Assembly (NCBI GenBank): GCA_039881145.1
Contig: JAYKKI010000007.1
Coordinates: 45,221,001 to 45,285,000 of the forward strand
Length of the DNA stretch: 64,000 nucleotides
Source: Druceiella hillmani
Lineage: Eukaryota; Arthropoda; Insecta; Lepidoptera; Hepialidae
Direction: 5' to 3'
Shown: one piece after another, positions 1 to 12,785 of the stretch
Layout of the letters: the number at the start of each line of letters is the position of its first letter
Position numbering within the stretch: position 1 is the stretch's first letter
Notes under the pieces: generated by a model
Seen by the model: the letters and a program-made list of their open reading frames with translations, nothing else
Databases searched by the model: none
What the model was told of the DNA's origin: nothing
Made by a program: the position numbers and the translations under genes

Positions 1-634
1 TTCATTGGACTTATTTTCATTGGAAATACACAACTGATCTACCTAAGAAAAATGATGTAAAAATAAATCTCAAGAAAAACAAACCCCACCAAAGTACAAT
101 TTCTTATCAATATTTAAAAGAAATTTTCCAAAATTTGTATGAACTTCTGGAAAACTACTTCAAGAAGAGAAGAACAAATGTTTTAAAATGAATGAGACGA
201 CTAAGATGAAACTATTATAAAAAAAATTAATTTTTTAACGTACCTACACTGTACTTACTATTAATTGATGGCAATTTTAATGGAAATGGATCTTTGAAGA
301 TTGTAAGTGATAACATTTTAAGCAACGGGGTATAAAAAAGTGTGAGTGAAAGAAATGGTTTGGTTTGGTAGAAACACCTGAGATTGTTTAGACAATTGAA
401 CAAACAAATAGTGTGCAACTTATGGAAAAATATAGAAGACAGACAATTTGTGTTTCCCATATAAATAGACTAATTTGAGACGGTTTTCAAAACATTAAAA
501 AAGTCCATAAAAAATTTTATGATTGAAAAGCCATAAAAGTCCATAAAAAATTGTATGATTGAAGCAGTAATTTTTCAAAACTGTAAACACACTTGAAATG
601 AGATATAGAATTTGAGAGTTAATATTTTAGTTAC
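1..634. other. DPYD intron, left edge
   Basis: This AT-rich sequence lies upstream (in genome order) of exon 7. No further exon of the gene and no other feature is recognisable. Confidence 0.5.
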
Positions 635-785
635 CTTTTTTGCTACCTTTCGAAACCAATGGTAAGAAGTCTTTACTGGTATAAAATCCCATTTCCTGTG
701 TTAATCCTTTAAATATAGGTACTTTTTTAGGTTCCGGTAACCCAATTCCTAAGAAAACAGCTTTAAATCCATCGTCTAGCAATTT
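635..785 (-). CDS. DPYD: DPYD exon 7, last exon in the window
   Basis: The exon codes for [19 protein letters not shown] and [20 protein letters not shown], matching the family closely. The acceptor is GATTCAG and the donor is GTAACT. The next expected block, around the NADPH-binding GAGDTAFDC motif, is not found between 1 and 634. Confidence 0.94.
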
Positions 786-3700
786 CTGAATCAAACAAAG
801 ATATATGTATTACAAAATTGTAATTATTTAAAAAACAATACCATAATATGTACATTTATGTTTAATATTAATAATTGAATTAATATTCACACAAAGAGTC
901 ATGAAAATATGACGACCCTTTAAACTCACTTATGTGTGAATGTTAATTCAATTATTTGTAATTATATAAAGCTTATAACTTATGTTGTTATACAACCATC
1001 AAATTATTAATAACAAAAAATTCTGAATAATAATTTTTTCTGTTAATTATTCTGTCCTTAAATATCTATAACAGGACCTTTTAAATGACTTTGTAACTAT
1101 AAAATTACTTACAAAGATAACAATATAAGAAACTAATTGCGAGATACCTGAACAGTAATATCGTCGACGGAAAACGTACGGCCAGTAATTATTTCAACTC
1201 CCAAATTTTTAACTAAATTTATCTCGAACTGTACAGCGTCATAAGGTAGACGATACTGAGGTATTTCTGATGTACTGAAAAAATTATATTTTAATTTTAA
1301 TTTAAATAAACAATTGAGAATGGTGTAGTTAAGCTGTACCTGACATATATAGTTGTTACTCGTATATGTAAAGAAAAGTATATGTAAAGATAATAATTAA
1401 TCTAATTAACTGTGTATTTAATTGTTACAAATATTCAATTACACCAAAGAAAACTATATTCAATTCAATCAATCACCTATCTTTGCTATGCAAGAATATC
1501 CATCATGGTAAACATCACCCATTTGAATAAGTTTTTCATTAATAAAGCACACATGTCTAGTGAGGGACAAAACAAGTGTAGATAAAAATACTCAGTAACA
1601 ATTGATATTTCATATTAGTCAAACAAATAGTGTTAATAAGCCTTCAACGATGTCACAACATAAACTTTTATAAATAACCATGGCTATGCCATTGATATTT
1701 GTACAATTGATTATATTTGTATTAAAATAAAGCAACGTTGATTAAACAAAAAGAAATACTAGTGTTAATAAACATTTAGCTTACATTTTTCAATCCAAAT
1801 GATAATTGGGTTTGAAAAAATTCAAAACAATTCAGTTAAAATATTAATTTTTAATTTACATAAAAATTATATAGGTTTTATTATTTATGAAAAGTGCGAA
1901 TAGAGTGCTAAAATTTATATCTCCAAACAGAGTTATAAAATACTTAGAACGCACAGTTAAAAAATTATGTCTCCAAAGATTACATGGTGTTTCTATGCAG
2001 CCACTCATCTAAGTTCTGACAGCACATATCATTATTTAACTTTGGTGATTACGAAATAATAAAATTACATGACCTTTACCGCTAATATAATACTTACATA
2101 CCGCTAATATAATATAATATTTGTTATGGCTTCTTAATTTTCAAATTCATAAGCAATCTCACCTCAAACCTCCAGTAAAGTTTTCTTTCTCATAAATGGT
2201 AATATTGGAGTAGCCGAGACGTGCTAAGAAGCAAGCGCAACTGAGACTGGCTGGCCCAGCTCCTAGAAGAGCTATTTTGTGATCACCACCCTTCTCTAAA
2301 CTCTTCCTGTTAGGATCCAGTGTTTGAGGTATTCCCATTTTCATGAATATCTTAAAAAATTAAAATTTTATATATATATATATATTCTAAGAATATCTGA
2401 AATAATAATATCTTCATATATATTCTAAGAATATCTGAAAAAATCAAATTTATTCAGAACGGTAAAAAAATTTTTTTTTAAATTTTCATAATGAGGAACT
2501 ATTATTCAAACTTTAATAGGTTTATTAAAAATAATGGTAAGCAACATTGGGAATCAACATAGTATACAAAAAACCTGGCATTTAAGCTGTTACAGGGCTA
2601 TTCAGAATTGAACTTTATATTTGTATCATAAATCACAATCGCAATATCCAACCTTTGATCAGAAATGCATGAGAACAAAACAAAATTAAATTGTGCACAC
2701 TTGTGCATGAGTGTACCCTATTATATAAAACAATGATTTACTAAGAAATCATGCAAGATTGTCGCATATATAAAATATCCCACAAACATTCTGATTACAC
2801 AAATAGCCTTTAAAGTTAATAAATTGTTACATACATCCACAGCAAACTGCTGCAAGCCTCCAATGTTGATTGCGCCTTCCTCTGTGGCCTGCAAATTGCA
2901 ACCTCCGACACATAGATCACTAGTGGGGCAAACCATGCCACATGTAAGTCCCAGAGGATTATCAGATAGAATAGCTTTGGCAGCTCCATAATAATTCTGT
3001 AGAAAAAAGTAAATATGAAATATAATAGTCTAACAAATTTTTTATTATGTTTTTATTCTAATGGGATATAAAAATGTTTAATATACAAGGGAATAAACCG
3101 AGAGATCAGGCAACGCATTCAGGTGGCCAAAGCTACAGTGAGCAAGCTCAATAGAAGATGGCAGGACAGGAAGGTCTCCAATGTCAATGCCAAGAAGAGA
3201 CTGGTGCAAACTCTTGTTTTTTCCATCTTTGTTTATGTCTTGGAAAGCCTGCTCTATGGACAGGATGAAGATTGATATTTTTGACATATGGTGATGGAGG
3301 AGGATGTTGCATGTACCATGGACTGCCAAAAGAATCAATAAATCCATACTCGACAACTCCAAATTAAAACCAAATTATCCACTATCTGATACCAATAGAT
3401 TCTCGATTACTTTAAAGATATAGCTTTAGACAGCCAGAAAACCAAGATAAGCTGGTTATTTAGGGAAAATGAAGGACAAAAGACCTCACGGTTTATATCC
3501 TAGCCACTGGTCTGATCAGGGTAAGATCGTCATGAGACTAAAGGAAGACAGGATAATATGGATAGCTGGTCAGCTCCTCTAGCAAGGCATCTCAAAACGG
3601 ACACAAACTTCAGTAATGATGATGCAATAAAGAGTAAGAATAAACCATAGAGTTTGTTTGAAATTATTAAATAAAAAAAGTACTGACATGAATAGTAAAT

Positions 3701-6700
3701 TTCTAGACAATAGATGAAATTAGATGGTTAAAAACAATATACCTACATCGGTACTTGTACCATTAAAAAAAGTTTAATATTTTCAACACTGAACATAATT
3801 GAGACACAAGGCATGGTAATTGGGACAATAAAATCTTACCATGTGAATACTTATACAAATAAATTTCATCTTATAATATATCCAACTATTATTTACAAAT
3901 GTTTCTATACAATATAGATAATTTCACTCAAATAAGTTCTAAATCTTACAATTTCTAGGTGGTGTGTTTGAAAATTAAATATTGTTTCTATATAAATCTG
4001 CTAGATCGCAGCTCTCAGAATTCCCCACATGTGCAATATTTCTGAGAATTAAGCATTGTTTACATTGTTCTTTGCTTAACGAAAATGTTTAAAACAAAAG
4101 ACACACGCACCAGCTGTGAAATACGAGCTATAACTCATATGTTGTCATTCAGTTATTTGACAGAGAACAACTCGATCATCCATAACACTGCCCAGATCTT
4201 GCATCTACCGTCTATTTCTCCATTTGAAACAGCGCCTTGCTGGTCAACTCTTCAATGATGATGACCCAGTCAAAGCAGTCGCACAACTATGATTACCTTC
4301 ACCGACAGAGTTGTTCAATGAAGAGGGGATGAAAAAGCCTAACAATGCGATAAATGTGTTGATAATGGGAAATTATATAGTAAAATAATTTAAGTTATTT
4401 GCTTTTGAGTAAAAATAAAACTGCTGAAAATTTCTTTTTGTGTTCTTTAGCACCAAAATGGTACTTACTTTATGAACACGCTTAGTATTTGGTTTTGATT
4501 TCATAATATTACAATGTTTGCCGATTTTACTTTTTTTTCCTTTGCTGCTACTTGTATTTCCTAGGGTTACAAACTAATATGCCGACAGAGGGCAGTCAGC
4601 ATTGTGATACTAAGTCATTTAATTTCTAATGAACATCCTTATAAATATAAGTCTTTAAACAATCTCTTTTTAAAAAGCACTTTATCCATGTTATTGGTAC
4701 AATAAAAATACAGAAAGTACTAACTTTATTTGCAATGCTGGTAATAAAACTCTTGACATCGATTTGGGTCGGACAAGATTTTTGGCAGGGAGCATCTGCG
4801 CATTTGAGACAACGAGCAGCTTCCTTCAGAGCTCCCCTCTCCGATAATGTTGTATGTTTGATGTCATCAAAATTATTATCAAGCGCTGGGCAAGACTGTA
4901 AAATATAAATATTGGAAGATAACATAAATGGATTTTCAACTTTTTGAAGTAACAATTATAACACCAGTGCTTTATATTGTGGCTATTATGAATCAAAGGA
5001 ATTAAAAATTATAATTCTTACGTACAAATAATATCAAATATAATTTTTTACAATTCATTAATCAATTCATAAGTTACTACAAAATTTCTTAAAAATGTGG
5101 TTTTCATTACCTTTCCTTTTAAAAAATTCATCCTTAAAATTCCGAATTAGTAAAATATACTTACAGTACATTTTCTATCAGCGTTTCGTTTCCAGTGCTG
5201 TTTATTTTTCTTAGTTTGGACAGTTGACACAAAATTTGTGTACGTTGGAACGCGTGGATTTAGTTTGAGAAGATTCTAAAAAAAGTTTAAAAACGACTAA
5301 TTTTAATTTAAATATATAAATGTCATTTGTGATGACAGGCGAGATTGCCGCGTTTTTTAAAAAACGCGCTATCGGGTAGATTTTTTTTCTTTATGATATT
5401 TAAAAACCAGGATCCTTGACAATGCCCAAATTAAATATTTTATTTCAAATTACATTTTTTGGAAGCATCTAAAACGGTTACAATACTAGTATAATGTTTT
5501 AGGAATTAGAACAAATATTATCGCATAATATATCGTGTACAGTCTATTATCCACTCATACATATATTATTCACTCATTCATAATAATGGCGCTTTTCTAT
5601 GTTTTTTATGTACAAGAAATAATGTTTATTCAAAAATATTGCTCCATCAAAATATTTGAAAATTATTTTGAAAAGGCACTTATTGAAAACTTTTTGGCAA
5701 TATCTTCTAAATGAATTGACCGATTTTGAGAACATACGACGCGGGTTTTTATGCACTTTTTATGAATATATCTAATAAATATTTCAATGATAATTAATAA
5801 TATGTATATTTCATTATTATCCGATAGTATCCCATCTACCCTTCTAACCATCCCATCTAACCCGGGCCCTTCCCCCTTCTAACCATCCCATCTAACCCGG
5901 GCCCTTCCCGCCCAGTCCGACCCTGACTTCCTTCGACATAATTATTGATAATATAAAAATTAGTTTATCACAAAAGCAATTCTAGTGTTCTGATAAGTCT
6001 GTCAAATAAACAATAAATACTTATATCTCATAATAAGTCCTCTTCTTCGTAAACATAAACAACTTTACATAAGTAATGATATCGTTGAAGAAAATTGACG
6101 CAATAAACATTTTGAAACGTTTATTGATATGAATATTTAATGAGACTTACTATTTTTTTGTTAATAACATATTCTATTAAAACTTTAAATATTGTATATT
6201 TATAGTTTCACGACACTAAAATTATTAAAAAATGCTGAAAATAATTTATACGTTTATATCTTAAACAAATCCGAGTAAATATAATTTATAAATTTATACG
6301 TCATTACAAAATTATGTAACTATTAATATGTCTATGTAACTATTAATATGTCATTAAGGTCACGTTTGGGCAATTCGCGCCTCGCAAACGATAATGAAAA
6401 CTTACTAAATACTTTTTCAAACGCACCGCGGCCTTCAACTCTGTTTTAAATTTATATTTCTTTTTATTTGCTGCAACTCATTTCATTTTCAACAAAAATT
6501 TTATAACTAGTTTCCTTATGATTTATTTAATTATTTACGTAAAATAATTATAATATAATGGTAATAAAATAATTCATAATGACTATTTACTGAAACGTGT
6601 TTATTAGTCGTGTGCAGAATTTGGTGCATACAAAGCTCAATTCGTTGAAGTAATAATAAATACAAACTTACCTCAATATCAGGAATTTCTTTGCTTATTA

Positions 6701-6713
6701 AAACTGGCGCCAT
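635..6713 (-). CDS. DPYD: Dihydropyrimidine dehydrogenase (NADP+), N-terminal third, seven exons; runs off left edge
   Basis: Dihydropyrimidine dehydrogenase reduces uracil and thymine with NADPH, the first and rate-limiting step of pyrimidine breakdown in the cytosol. Joining exons 6672-6713, 5165-5275, 4725-4895, 2835-2996, 2163-2350, 1148-1274 and 635-785 gives about 317 residues of an enzyme usually near 1,025. The start [14 protein letters not shown] matches the family start. Cysteines at 80, 83, 88 and 92, then 127, 131, 137 and 141, plus Gln157, match the known ligands of the two N-terminal 4Fe-4S clusters. GAGPAS near 192-197 is the FAD-binding glycine motif. The last visible part continues through the FAD domain ([18 protein letters not shown]). 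Every junction has a GT donor and an AG acceptor, and the frame stays open, so the gene looks functional. The rest of the FAD, NADPH and FMN domains must lie left of position 1. The Drosophila counterpart is su(r). Confidence 0.95.
870..956. repeat. Short inverted repeat in a DPYD intron
   Basis: Arms near 870-895 and 931-956 pair almost fully (taattgaattaatattcaca against tgtgaatgttaattcaatta, with one mismatch). The loop is about 35 bases. It may be a very small MITE remnant, since no coding sequence lies inside. Confidence 0.5.
1148..1274 (-). CDS. DPYD: DPYD exon 6
   Basis: The exon codes for [18 protein letters not shown] and following residues, the conserved segment after the glycine motif. 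The acceptor is TTTTCAG and the donor is GTATCT after CAG. Confidence 0.93.
2163..2350 (-). CDS. DPYD: DPYD exon 5, FAD-binding glycine motif
   Basis: The exon starts ATATTCATGAAAATGGG after a TTTTTTAAG acceptor and ends in phase 2 before GTGAGA. It contains [20 protein letters not shown], the dinucleotide-binding beta-alpha-beta start, and [11 protein letters not shown]. The AAG acceptor is less common but gives the conserved GIPQ join. Confidence 0.93.
2381..2439. repeat. Short direct repeat
   Basis: The sequence tatattctaagaatatctga occurs at 2381 and again at 2419. It sits just upstream of the exon 5 acceptor in an AT-rich intron. Confidence 0.5.
2835..2996 (-). CDS. DPYD: DPYD exon 4, second iron-sulfur group
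   Basis: The exon codes for residues 109-162. [16 protein letters not shown] carries four cluster cysteines, and GGLQQF carries the unusual glutamine ligand. The acceptor is CTACAG and the donor is GTATGT after GAT. Confidence 0.95.
3086..3630 (+). pseudogene. LINE (non-LTR retrotransposon) ORF2 C-terminal relic in a DPYD intron
   Basis: Plus-strand reading gives [33 protein letters not shown] and [20 protein letters not shown], and later [16 protein letters not shown]. These match the end of insect RTE-like reverse transcriptases, whose typical block is WRRLLRIPWTARRTN. Stop codons and frame changes near 3400 show it is dead. It lies in the intron between exons 3 and 4, antisense to the host gene. 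Assignment to the RTE type rather than another LINE clade is moderate. Confidence 0.75.
4725..4895 (-). CDS. DPYD: DPYD exon 3, first iron-sulfur cysteine group
   Basis: The exon codes for residues 52-108. It contains [11 protein letters not shown] and the C-x2-C-x4-C-x3-C series [16 protein letters not shown], which are ligands of the N-terminal 4Fe-4S clusters. The acceptor is TTTACAG and the donor is GTTAGT. Confidence 0.95.
5165..5275 (-). CDS. DPYD: DPYD exon 2
   Basis: The exon codes for residues 15-51 (NLLKLNPR ... [12 protein letters not shown]). It is flanked by a TTTAG acceptor and a GTAAGT donor. KQHWKRN is the family's conserved KKHWKRN block. Phase 0 at both ends. Confidence 0.93.
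5830..5909. repeat. 36-bp tandem duplication, C-rich
   Basis: The unit beginning cttctaaccatcccatctaa occurs at 5841 and 5877, so the period is 36 bases. A partial unit precedes it. It is strikingly C-rich (cccgggcccttccc) within AT-rich intron 1. Confidence 0.7.
6672..6713 (-). CDS. DPYD: DPYD exon 1 (coding part)
   Basis: The exon codes for the first 14 residues, [14 protein letters not shown]. The ATG is at 6711-6713, and a GTAAGT donor follows GAG. The start is chosen because MAPVL is the conserved family start. Phase 0. Confidence 0.93.
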
Positions 6714-6880
6714 ATTAAATTTAGAAGAATAAACACTTAACTACACTTTTATTTAAGAAAATAATATCTATTAATTTATAGAAATAGAGGATAAAATAAA
6801 AAAAAAAATATATATATATATAACCGATTTAACTCCCCAGTGTAGTGGAGTTGCACACTGGCGACTACGCACTGACTTGC
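6714..6880 (-). promoter_or_regulatory. DPYD: Probable DPYD 5' UTR and start site region
   Basis: The minus strand carries TCAGT at 6871-6875, the arthropod initiator core, about 160 bases upstream of the ATG in a locally less AT-rich patch. No TATA box is evident. This placement is inference from a five-base motif. Confidence 0.3.
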
Positions 6881-7168
6881 TGGCTAGTGGCCATGAAGAA
6901 CGCTAAGAACGTTCAAAGTAATATGAAATGTTGCATCGCCTACGTCACGTATTATATCTTATCTTTCAGCACTAGAGTAGAACATTGATATTATAATTTT
7001 ATGTATTGTTAAAAATGATCGAGATTTTTTTAATATTGCAACATTTGAGAGCGAAAATGGTACTATTTAAGTCCATATACATAATTAAGTACTTTAAATC
7101 GTAATTTCTCACAAAGAAACAAAAATCAATGATGATGAGTTCTACATGTCACACGGAACAATAACCAC

Positions 7169-8345
7169 TTGGTTGGAACAAGTACTCGTTCCAGCCGTAC
7201 TCGTTTTTTTATAAAAAACTTTTATTTTTCCATTTTTAGTGCCTATGATATCCTAAGTTACCCAGAATGTCACGAACGTGCGATGAATTCAATAACAATA
7301 ATATATCATTTATTGGAACGGAACAGACGTTTGCAGCGTATTTTCATGCGTACTAACAAGACATGTGGAGAAAATAATATCTTTCCGGAACTTATAAAAC
7401 ATTGCGGCTACCAAGTACATGAGTGGTATGCAAAATTCTTAACAAACATAACAGATAATGGAAAGATGCCGGTTACCTTCAAACGAGCTAAAATAACAGC
7501 CATTATCAAAGCCAGCGATAGAACAGACAGCTACCGATCATTTACACTATTAACCGTGATCTATAAGCTTCTCGAGCAAATAATAGATATATCTAAGTTT
7601 ATCATGCCATTGTAAAGAAGGGCAAATCTCAAGAGCAGGCGGCATTTCAGCCACCCAGTCAAATACTTGTTTATCATCATGGATTGTAGCCTCACCTACA
7701 GCACTCACCTAAACAATGTCGGAGCCAAACTAAATTTCAGCAATAACGGCCCTGACGCTCATATATTAACCAGCAGAATACTTGTTCCTATGTGGATAAA
7801 GATCGTGTACATTTTAGCTGAATCAAACCATACGTTTGATCTATAGGTGTATAAGACTTACTGCTATGCACTGGATTCAGCAACATTACTTCACTAAGCC
7901 TACAACATCTCCAAAAAAAACGGAGATGTAACTATATATAGAATAATCCTCAACTTTCGGAATCCATCAGCCGATGTAGCCCACGAACTATGCTCGAAGT
8001 AAAACCTAAATGGACCCCGGTCTAAAGAATGTTATCTCCATACCTGAACCATCCGACCAATTTTAGCTGAATATGTGAGCCCTAACCCTTGGGTTTGACC
8101 CACCCCCTATTGTCTGATGTACTCTCAAACGCTTAAGGGACGGAATTGGCTATTGGGCTCACTTACGGAAAGAATGAATGAGTAAACTGAGACATGTGAA
8201 TGCAGATACTTGAAGCAGACAGTCCAAAGGACTATTCTAGAACGTCATCTAACAAAATACGAGGGGTAAGCGGTAGATTTTAAAATTCTCAAGAGCGTAA
8301 CTGTGGAATACCTAAGAAAATTAAAATGTAAAATGTGCCTAGATA
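7169..8345 (+). pseudogene. LINE reverse transcriptase relic
   Basis: The open part (7169-7615) reads HEWYAKFLTNITDNGKMP, FKRAKITAIIKA and SFTLLTVIYKLLEQII. This is the early fingers region of a non-LTR reverse transcriptase (family pattern FKRAKIIAILKPG...ISLL..YKLLE). Further fragments follow in shifted frames: EQAAFQPPSQ near 7635, and SLTYSTHLNNVGAKLNFSNN near 7690, which resembles the segment after the catalytic domain. The catalytic FADD region is missing, so the copy is deleted internally as well as frameshifted. It is probably a jockey- or CR1-like element. The N-terminal endonuclease is absent. Confidence 0.75.
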
Positions 8346-8966
8346 AAGCAAATTACATCACTAACAGACGATTAAAAAAATAAACAAAGTTCAAAAACAG
8401 AAATTGTCTTCCGAAAACAATGTAATTGTGATATTTTTCTAAAAATTTCTTAAAAACAACATTGTGTAATAGTTTACTTTGAAGCTTTAATAACTACTCA
8501 TTAATAACGTATTAATTTATTAAATCAGTATATTGAATTCTATACACATCATATTTATACAACCCATTCAAGATCACATTTCGATTGTTAGGCACGGAGT
8601 TTACTTGTTAATATTTTTATAAAAAGAATATAAGGACAGTGGCCAATTAGTTTCGGCATTTGGAAAATACAGTCTTGGGTGACCTAAAAAACGTCGATCG
8701 AAATTGCGAAAAATATCTTCCAAGATCATCAACATCGCCATCATATCGATCAACATCGACATGTACATATAGAAGATCACCAGATTTCATCACCAGTAGT
8801 TAATAAATGTTTATGCAAATATTTTTAAGACAAATACTTTGTTCTTGATAGTTTTCCTATTATCTGAAAGAGCTCGCGTGACAGATACAAAGAAATATTT
8901 ATACCATATAAGAATGAAGAGAAGCGGAACGTTTTTAGTGCCACTAATAGAATTAAATCTATCAAA

Positions 8967-9430
8967 ATGCCTCACAAACCGGCTGAATATTTCCAGATGA
9001 AAATCCCCAAGAAAATAATACGCGGTTTAAATTGGTTCGAAAACGGTACCAATATTTCTTCTGCAGGTGGAAATGTAGTTATGTTTCGTTCCAAGAAAAA
9101 AAAAATACGTGTTCACTGGATCAGTAAAGTATGTAGATCGTTATCGAAATGTTCAAAAATAAATGTGATGAAATGAAAAAAAGTTTCCATACGCAAGTAT
9201 TAGGCAAGAGTTATCTCATTCTCTTTATAATTTCCATTTATTCCCATGTGACTTCTTCCTCTTCTCGAAAAAACTGTGACTTTAAAAATCATTTTTATAA
9301 CTTCGAGGAAAATCTTAACATCTCTGTAAAAGGCGTAAATATTTATTACGATAGATATTCTAAATGCATCAAGTCACGATTTACATTTACAAAAAAAATT
9401 GATAGTTTTGCCAGTAGATCGTTTTATTAA
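8967..9430 (+). other. Two overlapping orphan ORFs, doubtful
   Basis: One ORF (8967-9176, 69 codons) overlaps a second (9149-9430, 93 codons) in another frame. The second has a hydrophobic stretch near its start (GKSYLILFIISIYSHV) followed by small and polar residues, which could mimic a signal peptide. Neither resembles a family I know. Both are lysine- and asparagine-rich, as expected of AT-rich chance ORFs. No splice sites or promoter support them. They are listed only because the pair is denser than its surroundings. Confidence 0.12.
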
Positions 9431-11860
9431 TGAAAATACATAATGTCATGCAAGTGAACAAAATACATATGAAAAAGTAGGCGCATCGTATGAAAACAGG
9501 ATAATAGGCAAAGTTTCTAAGCTTCGATCATGTGTCGTTAAAGCGAAAAAATTTAAACTCTAATACAGAAAAGTTGCAGAATAGAATTTAACTTAAATCG
9601 AAAGGCCATAATTTTCCTTTAATGTGAAACCTACAAAAGATACGCCTACTCGTATTCTAAATTTGTAATATTTGTCGTTTTCTCATACTGTTTTTTCTCT
9701 GATTTTAAAATTAAATCTGTATAATGACACAGTTTAGAAGCTTAGTCTTTCGTGTAAGTATCACGACACGTTTTGATGATAAGATAACAGAATTGAGAAT
9801 ACGAACTGTACTTGGGGGCCAGACTATTTAACAGTCAACAACTTGCCAAGGTCACCCTCCTTGTTTCATAAACAAACGTTTTATTATGGCGTGATAATAA
9901 CGTTACATTATACAAATTTATTAGAGAATCGACACACGAGTGTGAGGTGCGCTATAAAATTTATTACATTTCATAATATTTTTTTCAACAATTTATTTTA
10001 GTTTATTGATCAGTATACATACCGTAACATTATGTAGCAGCAACCCTATTTTTTTTTATATGTATCTAATATAAGATAAATTTTGAATTATTTACGTATA
10101 AGAAAAAGATATTACTTAGACTCGTTATAGATCTTCTAGGATAAAAGTGATATTAAATATTGTTTCGAGAAACAATTTCGTTCCTAGAATTTTCCACTTT
10201 GACTGACCTCAATGTTATAAAAACCTTATTTAACCCATCTAATTCCATATTTCGGATCATTTTTACTACAGATGTGTAGCTTCATTTCATTTCCAATTTC
10301 GCTCGCTGGATCTAGTAATATACGAAAATAATAGATCTGCTGGAAAATATAGCACATAAAACTTCCACCAAATGAAACATTTTAATACAGGAATCATAGA
10401 GGTCAAAAGAACACTGGAGTCAACATAAAAAATTGACAACAAATTTAAGTATATATGTCAACAGTAGACGACATCGGTTATTTTTCGCCGTATTGGCTTC
10501 ATTATACAAAAATTACACTTTTCACAATTAAAATTAATGTAATGAAGTTATTCAATGCCGTGTAACAACGAAAAATATGAAAATAATGTCTCACAAAAAA
10601 TGGCTCTAAGACAGATTGCGATAAAATTTAACAGGGAGATATAGTCAATAATATTAAAAAAAAATCATGTGTGCAATTCACACATGGTAGAAGTGAAACC
10701 TTCAAAAATTTTAATTTTTAAGTTTAATATCAATTTTTAATTTTGATAAAAACTAAAATAATTAGAAAAGTTTTTATAATTCTCCCTCCCCTCCCCTTCC
10801 CCTTCCCAAACACACGTAGTTTTATTCTATTAAGTACGAAGCGGCCAGTAATATTCATGTATACGAAAAAATTAGATTTTTTGGCCAAATCATTAAAACT
10901 ATTTTTCCGAATTTAACCAAAAACAATAGGTACCATCTACGCAAGAAAAAAAGTCTTAAATTTATCCAGTTCGAACCTAATAAGTTTTGTTTTTATTGAA
11001 CATAACTTTTAATTGAAGAACATATGCGTATCTACGTAAGTACATACTCACAGACCTTGATGTGACTCGTGCTTATCCTCTATCATTTTGCTCTAAAACA
11101 CTCCCTCACTGACAGCGTCAAGCCGAAATTTAAAATAGTAATAAAGCTTTTATTATTCAGCATATCTTCAACGGGAGAGAACATAGTTTGGGAATATCTT
11201 TTCGTTAGTGTGGAGTATAGTGGAACAAGTTTCACTATACAAATTTTGAAAAAAATAGTGATATTATAAATATAACTCACAGAAAAAGTATCATACTTCT
11301 AAAAATGATAATTATCGATCGGTAATTATTGATTGAATACCACATAACATGCATGATGGACAGGATACTCGACGCGCAAGTCAACTTAATTAACTCACTT
11401 ATATTTATTTAATTTTTTTTTGGATTAGTATATCTACATATATTAAACAGTGTGTATACTTATTTCAAATCTTAAAATATTTTAACTTGAAAATAATAGG
11501 TATCTAATTAATATAAAATTGTTTTTTTTTTATTTTATTTACTTGTAATGTGAAGTGGGAGTTAATTTTGTACGTACGTACTGAATTGACATATAGTTTC
11601 ATGATTAAGAATTTGTGAAGATATTTTATATGAAAATTGAAACTAATTTTAGTAAATTTGAAATGAATGAATACTTTTGTCGATGGATGAATCTTATGAC
11701 CACTGTAATTTGTAAGCTGTCTGTTTGTTGGCTGCGAAACTGATGGAGATTATTCATTAATCAATGTTATCAATTGAAAAAATAACTGAACGAATAGGTA
11801 ATGGCAAAGACGTTTACCTTGTTTTGATGTGAAACATCTAATGGTACGTTTAAATGAGAT
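9431..11860. other. Intergenic stretch, nothing recognised
   Basis: This is AT-rich sequence with only short chance ORFs on both strands (for example near 11070-11280). I see no domain, RNA gene or clear repeat. Confidence 0.4.
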
Positions 11861-12643
11861 TAGAGATATGTAACTCATGAGTGAGAGATATAAAAGATAT
11901 AGCTCATATATTATGATCATATCTAACACTCGCTCACATCAAAATGTATCAGTATGTCACAGCTCGGGAACGATCGGCGTCTTTTTCGTTTTATCAAATC
12001 AATCATTTCACTCACTCGTCACGTCGTGAAAATAGATATAAAAACATATGTTTTGATGTTACATGAAAGAGAAAGAGAACAATCGGTCTATTTGTCGGAA
12101 CTGAAGCTATGTAGATCATGTAGCTACTCGTGATTGAATGTGAACGCTGTGCTAAATGGAGTTAAAGTATACTTTTGTTCGCACAAAATATATGCGTAAA
12201 CAAACATTTTTTTGTTTTATTTCAAAATTCTAATTTATAAATAGATATTTTGATTTTTTTTAAATATGCCAACCTATTCCAACTTATTTAATTACCATTA
12301 AATTTATTTTTATATAATTTGAATTTAGGTTGACAGTCCTAAATCCAGAGCATATACCTAAATCTAAAACCTGCAAAGTATGAAACAAATACAAGCGGAT
12401 ACTCTTAGAATTTTTTTTTAATTTTCAAACAATAGTGCATGATGTTCAGTCATTACTTATTATCACCACGTTGTATGACCATTGCCCAATATATGCGCAA
12501 TAAATCATTTCATTTATAATTCGAGTACTGAGATACTGAGCTAAAGATATAAATGAGTGATATATACATATCTTTCCAATCAAATGATATATATATATAT
12601 ATATCACTCTTTACTTTCCACTGATACATTTTATGCACCTCTA
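11861..12643 (+). mobile_element. Short non-autonomous hAT-like element, copy A
   Basis: The element starts tagagatatgtaactcatga and ends attttatgcacctcta, so its ends form imperfect inverted repeats (TAGAGRTGYRYAA type). It shares long stretches with the inverted copy at 59076-59841, for example atcaatcattttactcactc-like sequence and the segment around cggcgtctttttcgtttt. It has no coding capacity. The 8-bp flanks (aatgagat on the left, attaaaac on the right) do not match, so one side may be rearranged. Assignment to hAT rests on the terminal motif and on the 8-bp duplication of copy B. Confidence 0.75.
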
Positions 12644-12680
12644 ATTAAAACGTTCTGATGACACGTCGCGGCGTGCCATT

Positions 12681-12785
12681 CGTCCAGTCTCGCGTCTTGT
12701 CAGTTCTTTACGTCTTAATTCGACCAACTTCACGCCTTGTCGACTCTTTCCGACTTAATTCGGCCATCTTCGCGTCTTCTCAGCT
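12681..12785. repeat. 40-bp tandem repeat, about 2.6 copies
   Basis: Units start at 12681, 12721 and 12761 with an exact 40-base period (pattern cgNcca..tcNcgNcttgtc...cttaatt). Copies differ at several sites, so the array is old. It lies directly beside the hAT-like copy A and is GC-richer than its surroundings. Confidence 0.75.

Noticed and set aside
3078..3362. 94-codon open frame on the minus strand
   Set aside because: It is the antisense shadow of a plus-strand LINE reverse transcriptase relic.
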